Source: Rossellomorea orangium (GTDB lineage Bacteria > Bacillota > Bacilli > Bacillales > Bacillaceae_B). Taken from it: DNA of 64,000 bases. This document shows, one piece after another, positions 60,106 through 64,000 of this stretch (positions within the stretch are counted from its first letter, which is position 1; every line of letters starts with the position of its first letter). The stretch covers positions 402,574 to 466,573 of the forward strand of contig NZ_JAHWGH010000012.1 in assembly GCF_019334305.1 (NCBI RefSeq), read 5' to 3'. The notes beneath the pieces are model-generated. The model saw nothing but the letters and a program-made list of their open reading frames with translations. It was not told the origin of the DNA and ran no database searches. The position numbers were made by a program, and so were the translations under genes.

Positions 60106-60168
60106 ATGATGATTTATGTACAGGTGAAAATGCTGAATGCGCTATGGGTAGAGAAGGATACTGCCTAA
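60106..60168 (+). CDS. Possible 20-aa micro-ORF
   Basis: Encodes MMIYVQVKMLNALWVEKDTA. It has a good ribosome site (GGAGAGGAG) and lies between yrzI and another micro-ORF. Very short and unrecognised; it could be a leader for the next ORF, whose ribosome site starts about 10 nt after its stop. Confidence 0.35.
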   Translation: MMIYVQVKMLNALWVEKDTA

Positions 60169-60190
60169 CGATACAGGAGGTGGTGGAAAC

Positions 60191-60256
60191 ATGTTTTTGA
60201 ATATTGTACTTTGGTCGGCTTTCTTCCATAAAAGAAAGAAGCGGGTGAGCCAATAA
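60191..60256 (+). CDS. Possible 21-aa micro-ORF
   Basis: Encodes MFLNIVLWSAFFHKRKKRVSQ, a short hydrophobic stretch with a basic tail, as in small membrane peptides. The ribosome site AGGAGGTGGTGG is very strong. A terminator (60261-60299) follows. Unrecognised. Confidence 0.45.
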   Translation: MFLNIVLWSAFFHKRKKRVSQ

Positions 60257-60260
60257 CGAT

Positions 60261-60299
60261 GAAGAGGATGCCCTTCCCAAAGGGGTATCCTCTTTTTTG
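60261..60299 (+). terminator. Terminator of the micro-ORF cluster
   Basis: GAAGAGGATGCCC pairs with GGGGTATCCTCTTT, followed by a T run. Confidence 0.85.
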
Positions 60300-60425
60300 T
60301 CATAGGGGAATCACCAGTCACATATCTGTCAATCTTTAGTAATAAGTTGTTCACGAATCGGAGGGGAATATGCGTTATTTCGTGATACATTAATAGTAAG
60401 AAGTTCAGTTTAATGAGGGAGAGGG

Positions 60426-60509
60426 ATGACGATGTTCTCAATGATAATGGGGCTTATCCTGACATCTGTGATTGGTTTGATCATTTCCGCTGAGGTAAGC
60501 GTAGAGTAG
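60426..60509 (+). CDS. Possible 27-aa single-span membrane peptide
   Basis: Encodes MTMFSMIMGLILTSVIGLII then SAEVSVE: one hydrophobic helix and a short acidic end. Ribosome site GAGGGAGAGGG. Followed by the terminator at 60519. Unrecognised; might be a small membrane peptide or chance. Confidence 0.45.
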   Translation: MTMFSMIMGLILTSVIGLIISAEVSVE

Positions 60510-60518
60510 TGAATATGA

Positions 60519-60549
60519 AAAGAAAAGCGGCCAATGGACCGCTTTTCTT
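60519..60549. terminator. Terminator between the micro-ORF and sigK
   Basis: AGAAAAGCGG pairs with CCGCTTTTCT around CCAATGGA; usable from both sides. Confidence 0.8.
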
Positions 60550-60551
60550 TA

Positions 60552-60941
60552 TTAGGATTTATTCCGCTTTTCTTTTTCTTCACGATAAAATTCATGAAAC
60601 ATCTTCATGAGGGCACGTTTCTCGATCCGTGAGACATAGCTTCTCGAAATTCCCAATTCCTTTGCAATCTCCCTTTGGGTCTTCTCTTCTTTTAAATCCA
60701 GTCCGAACCGACCTACGATTACTTCCTTTTCCCTCTCGTCCAGTACGCAAATGTATTTTCTGACCTTTTCGAGCTCCATGCTCAATTGAATGGTATCAAT
60801 GACGTCATCGCTTTCCGATTTTAAAATATCGATCAAGCTGATTTCATTTCCTTCTTTATCCTGGCCGATGGGATCGTGGAGGGAGACATCTTTCTTGGTC
60901 TTCTTAAGGGCACGGAGATGCATGAGGATTTCATTCTTCAT
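60552..60941 (-). CDS. sigK: RNA polymerase sigma-K, C-terminal part (SpoIIIC-like), interrupted gene
   Basis: Late mother-cell sigma factor. Only 129 aa are present: [22 protein letters not shown] (end of region 2 and region 3) and the complete region 4 ([38 protein letters not shown]). Regions 1.2-2.3 with the core-binding part are missing. The match to B. subtilis SpoIIIC, the C-terminal half split off by the skin element, begins at NEIL, codons AAT GAA, right at the AATGA core at 60931-60935. The ATG used here is three codons upstream inside the foreign sequence and has no ribosome site. The N-terminal half must lie beyond the right edge if the element is excisable; otherwise this is a pseudogene. 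Confidence 0.93.
   Translation of the reverse strand: MKNEILMHLRALKKTKKDVSLHDPIGQDKEGNEISLIDILKSESDDVIDTIQLSMELEKVRKYICVLDEREKEVIVGRFGLDLKEEKTQREIAKELGISRSYVSRIEKRALMKMFHEFYREEKEKRNKS
60931..60935 (-). other. Attachment core of the sigK-intervening element (AATGA)
   Basis: AATGA on the minus strand is where similarity to intact SigK stops, and it is the 5-bp core described for skin recombination in B. subtilis. Just outside on the element side are palindromes GAATAAATTTATTC (60958-60971) and GAATATTC (60978-60985), possible recombinase contacts. Confidence 0.7.
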
Positions 60942-61063
60942 TACAAAAGGATAGTGCGAATAAATTTATTCTTAAAAGAATATTCAATCTCAATAAATTG
61001 TATTGTATCAAGGTTTCAACTCCATTATTATTTAAGAGATATGACTGAAAGGAGAACATACAT

Positions 61064-62209
61064 TTGTTAGTAGTAGACACCTTTGAAAATCTTTTATCAG
61101 AATCAGATATGTCTCTTTCGGAGATAGCCGATGCGATAGGAATACCTAAAAGCCAGTTATCTGCTTACTTTACGAGCAAAGGGAAAAAGACCATTGATTT
61201 TGTTTATCTTTTGAGAGCTGTTCGGGTCATTAAACCCGATTATGAAGAAGCATTCATGAAAGCTATCTGTCCCTGTTTTTTGCGTCCACGTAATTTAAGA
61301 GCTGCCATGGAGTACGCATCTACATTCAATTATTTTGATCTTCAAAGGGTATTGTATGAGGTTAATGTCGTTTTAGGAAGAGAGAATAAAGATTTCGCAG
61401 AGATATATTTAATTTATTTGGATTTCCAAGAGGGCAAGGTAGATAAAGAAGAGATACTTGCCAGGGTTAATCTGTACACACCTAAATGCTACGAAACAGA
61501 AATAATGAAGGTTATTATTCTTTGTTCTCTATACTACGTGAAGAAGGATTATAAGATGGTGTACAAGCTGTCTTATAACCTAGATGAATTAGTCGGGAAA
61601 ATTAAAACGGAATATATCAGGGAGAGCTACATGTCCCGGGCGTGTGATCTGATTGCTCGAAGCTATTTGTACTATAAAAACGATGTGAAGAAGGCCCGTT
61701 TTTTTGCTACTTCACTTATGAAGAATGAGTTTTCAGCGTACAGAAGGATACATGCTGATTATATAATGTCTATTTCTTATTTCTATGAGGATTATCAGCT
61801 CTGCATGAACTATATGAAGAAGTACAAAAGATCGCTTATCGAAACCGGTAACGTTGTATTAGCTGAAGAGTTAGATAATAAGGAAATTCCTTTTGTGAAA
61901 AACCACTGGAATAAAAATAAAAGTATTGTCTCCAATGATATGGCAGAAGTAGCTCATTTCCATGCGAAGAATGGTAATAAAGAAGAAGCGTTGAATGTTC
62001 TAAAAGCGATGGAACCACTGACACCGTTTCAATTGTATTATAAAGGGATAGTCCTTAATGATCCCCAGGTGCTCTCACTATCGTTTGTCGAATTCATGAA
62101 GCTTGGTAATCGTTTTTTCGCGAATCTTCCGAAAAATGAATTAAAAAAATATGAAAATTATGGATTTTTCGCAGAACTTCTGTATAATAAAACGGGTAAT
62201 ATATTCTAA
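61064..62209 (+). CDS. aimR: AimR-like lysis-lysogeny pheromone receptor
   Basis: A 381-aa RRNPP-type regulator. The N-terminus (about 15-50) is an HTH (MSLSEIADAIGIPKSQLSAYF), the rest is helical TPR-like repeats. The C-terminal half follows SPbeta AimR: HWNKNKSIVSND..EVAHFHAKNGNKEEALNVL..QLYYKGIV and KLGNRFFANLPKNELKK match the pattern FWDKEN..EVAFYFIKQGKNKKALEIL..HYYLKGLI..DKFFIQLP. The length equals known AimR proteins. TTG start with AAAGGAG. Family knowledge: AimR activates aimX transcription until bound by imported AimP. The pre-peptide gene follows at 19 nt. It is the first gene of the element next to the sigK break. Confidence 0.88.
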   Translation: MLVVDTFENLLSESDMSLSEIADAIGIPKSQLSAYFTSKGKKTIDFVYLLRAVRVIKPDYEEAFMKAICPCFLRPRNLRAAMEYASTFNYFDLQRVLYEVNVVLGRENKDFAEIYLIYLDFQEGKVDKEEILARVNLYTPKCYETEIMKVIILCSLYYVKKDYKMVYKLSYNLDELVGKIKTEYIRESYMSRACDLIARSYLYYKNDVKKARFFATSLMKNEFSAYRRIHADYIMSISYFYEDYQLCMNYMKKYKRSLIETGNVVLAEELDNKEIPFVKNHWNKNKSIVSNDMAEVAHFHAKNGNKEEALNVLKAMEPLTPFQLYYKGIVLNDPQVLSLSFVEFMKLGNRFFANLPKNELKKYENYGFFAELLYNKTGNIF

Positions 62210-62228
62210 TCAAAAAGGAGATACATCA

Positions 62229-62375
62229 TTGAAGAAAATACTTATACTATCCTTATTGACCATCAGCATTCTTGTTGGTGTTCAAGAAGCAAAACAAACT
62301 AATGAATCGGCTACCACCGATAATCTTTATTCAACTTACGGAATCAAAGGTGATCCAGGTGGCGGCGGTATTTAA
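62229..62375 (+). CDS. aimP: AimP-like secreted pre-peptide (arbitrium signal)
   Basis: A 48-aa protein starting at TTG with AAAGGAG upstream. MKKILILSLLTISILVGVQEA is a Sec signal peptide; the rest (KQTNESATTDN, LYSTYGIKGDPGGGGI) is a small secreted propeptide. AimP precursors are about 40-50 aa, lie right after aimR and release a C-terminal 6-residue signal. Here the end is rich in glycine (GDPGGGGI) and differs from the xxxRGA type of phi3T/SPbeta. The mature form is not predictable with certainty. Confidence 0.85.
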   Translation: MKKILILSLLTISILVGVQEAKQTNESATTDNLYSTYGIKGDPGGGGI

Positions 62376-62379
62376 GATA

Positions 62380-62411
62380 TGACGCTTACTCTTATGAGTA
62401 GGCGTTTTTTT
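62380..62411 (+). terminator. Terminator after aimP
   Basis: ACGCTTACTC pairs with GAGTAGGCGT (one mismatch), loop TTAT, followed by TTTTTT. It separates aimRP from the downstream region where aimX is expected. Confidence 0.82.
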
Positions 62412-62440
62412 GTTCGAATTTTTTATTGTGTAAATTTTCA

Positions 62441-62478
62441 GAACACTAGGATTAAATTAAACCTGTTGTGGTATTATT
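62441..62478 (+). promoter_or_regulatory. Candidate AimR-dependent promoter (aimX position)
   Basis: TATTAT at 62472-62477 is a good -10, but the -35 position (GGATTA) is poor, as for activated promoters. Just upstream an imperfect dyad AACACTAGG/CCTGTTGT spans 62442-62469. In phi3T the AimR-activated aimX promoter is directly downstream of aimP; here transcription from this site would run towards the convergent XRE gene. Inference only. The gap 62376-62559 holds no convincing ORF. Confidence 0.35.
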
Positions 62479-62559
62479 TGTATATGAAAAAAATGTAATA
62501 AATGGTTACTAATTGTCGGTTGTTCGCACATATCGAACTCCACTACAGACCGCCTAAAC

Positions 62560-62781
62560 TTACTGGCGATCTGCGACCGATTCCCATTCATACAAGTCCT
62601 CAATGTTGCAATTAAGGGCATGAGAGATGATTTTAGCTGATTCCAACGACATCACATGCTTGTTGTTTACATACTCAGATATCTGTGATTTCGGTATGTA
62701 TGTTATCTCAGCCAATTGTGTTTGAGTTAGATCGGCATCAAGTAATCGGTCGCGTAATAAGCATCTACCGACTTTGAACAA
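62560..62781 (-). CDS. Small XRE-family regulator
   Basis: A 73-aa protein almost wholly an HTH_3 domain: LTQTQLAEITYIPKSQISEYVNNKHVMSLESAKIISHALNCNIEDLYEW. It starts at TTG with GGAGGTG 9 nt away. It is convergent to aimR-aimP and has a dyad over its promoter. Such mini-XRE proteins are common in phage switch regions; the target is unknown. The recognition helix is similar in style to AimR's (IPKSQL/IPKSQI). Confidence 0.82.
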   Translation of the reverse strand: MFKVGRCLLRDRLLDADLTQTQLAEITYIPKSQISEYVNNKHVMSLESAKIISHALNCNIEDLYEWESVADRQ

Positions 62782-62795
62782 CCAATCACACCTCC

Positions 62796-62825
62796 GTAAT
62801 ACAGTATAACATAATTACGTATTAC
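62796..62825 (-). promoter_or_regulatory. Dyad operator over the XRE gene promoter
   Basis: GTAATAC (62796-62802) - 16 nt - GTATTAC (62819-62825), a perfect 7-bp inverted repeat. Read on the minus strand the inner part contains a TATACT -10, just before the GGAGGTG of the XRE gene, which suggests autoregulation. Confidence 0.6.
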
Positions 62826-62883
62826 CTAGACAAATATTAATGTGGGTGTAAATAAATGTCTTTTGTTAGTCCGAAGGTTGTAT

Positions 62884-62910
62884 TATAATTAAAAACAGAA
62901 CATACGTTCT
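62884..62910 (+). promoter_or_regulatory. LexA-like (SOS) box over the promoter of the 31-aa ORF
   Basis: The -10 TATAAT is at 62884-62889 (a -35 TTGTTA/TTTTGT near 62861-62868). The palindrome AGAACATACGTTCT at 62897-62910 covers the start site. It agrees with the Bacillus LexA consensus CGAACRNRYGTTYC at all core positions except the outer C on each side. Confidence 0.75.
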
Positions 62911-62930
62911 AATCGAGGGGGAGCAATACA

Positions 62931-63026
62931 ATGAAACAAACTGTCGATGTAGCTGAAATGATCAGAAAACTAGAGAATCTAATCGAAAATAACAGTAAAA
63001 ATCATAAAAAAAGCTCCTGCGATTAG
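62931..63026 (+). CDS. 31-aa SOS-controlled micro-ORF
   Basis: Encodes MKQTVDVAEMIRKLENLIEN followed by NSKNHKKSSCD: an amphipathic helix with heptad-like leucines/isoleucines and a basic tail. GGGGGAGC gives a strong ribosome site. The promoter carries a LexA-like box. Unrecognised. Its last codons lie in a hairpin (GAAGCTCCT-type) shared with the convergent repressor gene. A role as anti-repressor or helper of induction is a guess. Confidence 0.6.
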   Translation: MKQTVDVAEMIRKLENLIENNSKNHKKSSCD

Positions 63027-63042
63027 GAGCTTCCTACTTTTT
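63005..63042. terminator. Hairpin between the 31-aa ORF and the repressor
   Basis: AAGCTCCT pairs with AGGAGCTT around GCGATT, A tract on the left, T-rich on the right; shared by convergent genes. Confidence 0.7.
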
Positions 63043-63405
63043 ATTTGTATGTCTGATGAATCGAATGTACTCAAGCATCTTCTCAACTTCTTCATCAGTT
63101 GCTGGTTCGCCATCTATATGAAGATTATAATTTTTCTTGATGTTCTCAAGTGAAAGATCTCTTTCGAATAATAAATCTTTTTCTGACTTTTTAAACTCAT
63201 CCTGATCTTCTTCATCAATAAAGAAATATGAAATATGTAAATGAAAATATTTTGCAACCTTCTCCAAGAATTCTACAGACGCACCTGACTTGCCACTTTC
63301 CAACTTGGAGATATGAGCATGGGATACACCTAAATCATCTGCAAGTTCTCTCACACCTATATTCTTTTCTAAACGCAGCTTCTTTATTTTTTCCCCTATA
63401 TTCAT
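63034..63405 (-). CDS. CI/ImmR-like XRE repressor
   Basis: A 123-aa repressor with an N-terminal HTH_3 (GEKIKKLRLEKNIGVRELADDLGVSHAHISKLESGKSGASVEFLEKVAKYF; about 3-58) and an acidic C-terminal part ending in HIDGEPATDEEVEKMLEYIRFI, the tail usual for ImmR/SknR-type mobile-element repressors. Start ATG after AAAGGAG. Divergent from the Cro-like gene with operators between, the classical lysogeny switch. ImmR-type repressors are cut by an ImmA protease, which would have to be found beyond the window. Confidence 0.88.
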   Translation of the reverse strand: MNIGEKIKKLRLEKNIGVRELADDLGVSHAHISKLESGKSGASVEFLEKVAKYFHLHISYFFIDEEDQDEFKKSEKDLLFERDLSLENIKKNYNLHIDGEPATDEEVEKMLEYIRFIRHTNKK

Positions 63406-63490
63406 AACTCACAACTCCTTTACGTAGTTAATTTTACACACTTAATAAATAATAGTAAATAAATTAATGTAAAAAAATATGAAAAAGGTG

Positions 63491-63544
63491 TTGACTAATA
63501 ATTACCACATATGGTAACTTGTAATTACAGTAACAATAAGTTAC
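63491..63544 (+). promoter_or_regulatory. Operator-rich switch region between repressor and Cro-like gene
   Basis: TTGACT at 63491 heads a rightward promoter. Within and after its spacer are two dyads: TTACCACATATGGTAA (63502-63517) and GTAACAATAAGTTAC (63530-63544). A third of the same kind, GTAACTAAAAGTTAC (63760-63774), lies after the Cro-like gene. The half-site GTAAC/GTTAC is shared. Confidence 0.75.
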
Positions 63545-63567
63545 CAGAAAGGAGTTGAAACCTTCGA

Positions 63568-63756
63568 ATGAAATGCCAATTGAAAACCATCAGAGAGAGC
63601 AAAAAAATGACTCAGCAGCAGTTAGCGGATCTCATTGGATGCACTAGAGAGAACATTTCTCGTATTGAAAACAACAAAGGCTACACTCATTACCCTACAC
63701 TATCTAAGATTGCCGACAAGCTAGGTGTTAATGTAAGTGATATTTTTTTAAACTAA
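63568..63756 (+). CDS. Cro-like XRE regulator
   Basis: A 62-aa protein that is one HTH_3 domain (LKTIRESKKMTQQQLADLIGCTRENISRIENNKGYTHYPTLSKIADKLGVNVSDIF), the size and position of Cro. AAAGGAG ribosome site. Transcribed away from the CI-like repressor, from the operator-rich promoter. It probably competes for the same sites. Confidence 0.88.
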   Translation: MKCQLKTIRESKKMTQQQLADLIGCTRENISRIENNKGYTHYPTLSKIADKLGVNVSDIFLN

Positions 63757-63759
63757 TTG

Positions 63760-63774
63760 GTAACTAAAAGTTAC
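63760..63774 (+). promoter_or_regulatory. Third switch operator, after the Cro-like gene
   Basis: GTAACTAAAAGTTAC repeats the GTAAC-N5-GTTAC form of the site at 63530-63544, 4 nt after the Cro-like stop. Confidence 0.6.
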
Positions 63775-63788
63775 AAAGGAGGAAACCA

Positions 63789-63899
63789 ATGAAAGTCATT
63801 ATTGAAAAGGGAGAATACTTCCAACAAGCCAAGGAGCAAACTCAACAATTGCTTGCCCGTAAGATCATATCGAAGTCGAATCGAGTTAAAGCGTCGTAG
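63789..63899 (+). CDS. 36-aa phage-type early ORF
   Basis: Encodes MKVIIEKGEYFQQAKEQTQQ followed by LLARKIISKSNRVKAS, a helical, basic peptide. AAAGGAGG ribosome site, short gap after the Cro-like gene, so it is likely in the early rightward operon. Unrecognised. Confidence 0.55.
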   Translation: MKVIIEKGEYFQQAKEQTQQLLARKIISKSNRVKAS

Positions 63900-63931
63900 A
63901 CCCATGTAGTGACATAAGGAGGCAGAAGAAA

Positions 63932-64000
63932 TTGGCTGATAAAATGAATGAAAAAATGATAGAAGTTGCTAACGAAGCGTTAGAAAAGTGTGATGAATAT
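63932..64000 (+). CDS. Start of a further early ORF (cut by window end)
   Basis: TTG start after AAGGAGG; the first 23 residues MADKMNEKMIEVANEALEKC-DEY run to the last base of the window. Too little to name. Confidence 0.5.
   Translation, partial: MADKMNEKMIEVANEALEKCDEY

Larger units (their letters stand above)
60936..64000. mobile_element. Left end of a prophage-like sigK-intervening (skin-type) element
   Basis: From the sigK break to the window end all genes are short, phage-regulatory in type and AT-richer than the core genes at left: AimR/AimP-like pair, XRE regulators, a CI/ImmR-like repressor facing a Cro-like gene, and an SOS box. No integrase, structural or lysis gene is inside the window; a large serine recombinase of the SpoIVCA kind would be expected at the far side. 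The right border is not seen. Confidence 0.85.

Noticed and set aside
62151..62228. N-terminal extension of aimP into the aimR 3' end
   Set aside because: It would destroy the signal peptide start; TTG 62229 has AAAGGAG at proper spacing.
62502..62615. A 37-aa plus-strand ORF downstream of aimP as AimX
   Set aside because: It has no ribosome site, an odd Cys/Pro/His-rich composition, and most of it is antisense to the well supported XRE gene.

Overview
The window is a chromosomal segment of a spore-forming, low-to-moderate GC Gram-positive of the family Bacillaceae. The evidence is the long gene order shared with Bacillus subtilis from ruvAB to yrhC/yrzI, the sporulation genes spoVB, tgl and sigK, strong AGGAGG-type ribosome binding sites with frequent TTG/GTG starts, T-box leaders and a 6S RNA in the conserved place after aspS. 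I cannot fix the genus from sequence alone.

Layout. 1-4.5 kb: Holliday junction and queuosine genes (ruvA, ruvB, queA, tgt, yajC). 4.6-9.5 kb: yrzE-like gene, an ArsB/NhaD-type permease, a DUF421 protein, a large palindromic repeat, spoVB and comN. 9.6-19.3 kb: secDF, a cation efflux gene, a lapA-domain gene, recJ, apt, rel and dtd. 19.4-25.3 kb: a five-SH3 cell wall amidase, a small sigma-like protein, a T-box with hisS, then aspS and 6S RNA. 25.4-32.7 kb: tcdA, then an accessory block (a GntR/ABC operon of the Ytr/Bcr kind, the spore transglutaminase tgl, two tandem copies of a dispersed repeat), then rarA. 32.9-42.6 kb: cymR, the cysteine desulfurase iscS, mnmA, a TPR gene, recD2, bioY-bioB, two small genes and an AI-2E-type permease. 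42.6-54.2 kb: T-box with alaS, ireB/ruvX/DUF1292 genes, mltG, the complete tRNA mo5U34 set (trmR, trhP1, trhP2), udk, greA and a class B PBP. 54.3-59.6 kb: yrrS, DUF2536, then yrrT-mtnN-mccA-mccB-yrhC for methionine-to-cysteine conversion. 59.6-60.5 kb: a cluster of micro-ORFs including yrzI.

The striking region is 60.55-64.0 kb. The minus strand carries only the C-terminal part of the mother-cell sigma factor SigK. It starts abruptly at an AATGA core, the same place where the skin element splits sigK in B. subtilis. Everything to the right, as far as the window goes, looks like the end of a prophage-like sigK-intervening element. Its first genes on this side form an arbitrium-type quorum sensing module: an AimR-like receptor (381 aa, HTH plus TPR-like repeats) followed 19 nt later by a 48-aa secreted pre-peptide (AimP-like). 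Next come a small XRE regulator under a dyad, a LexA-like (SOS) box over the promoter of a 31-aa ORF, a CI/ImmR-type repressor, and a divergent Cro-like gene with several TTAC/GTAA-type operators. I infer a developmentally excised sigK element that also carries a peptide-communicating, SOS-responsive lysogeny switch.

A second unexplained pattern is a set of four intergenic arrays (near 13.3, 31.05, 41.25 and 55.07 kb). In each, a short word (three different words overall) recurs every 20-21 nt, about two helical turns, with unrelated bases between.
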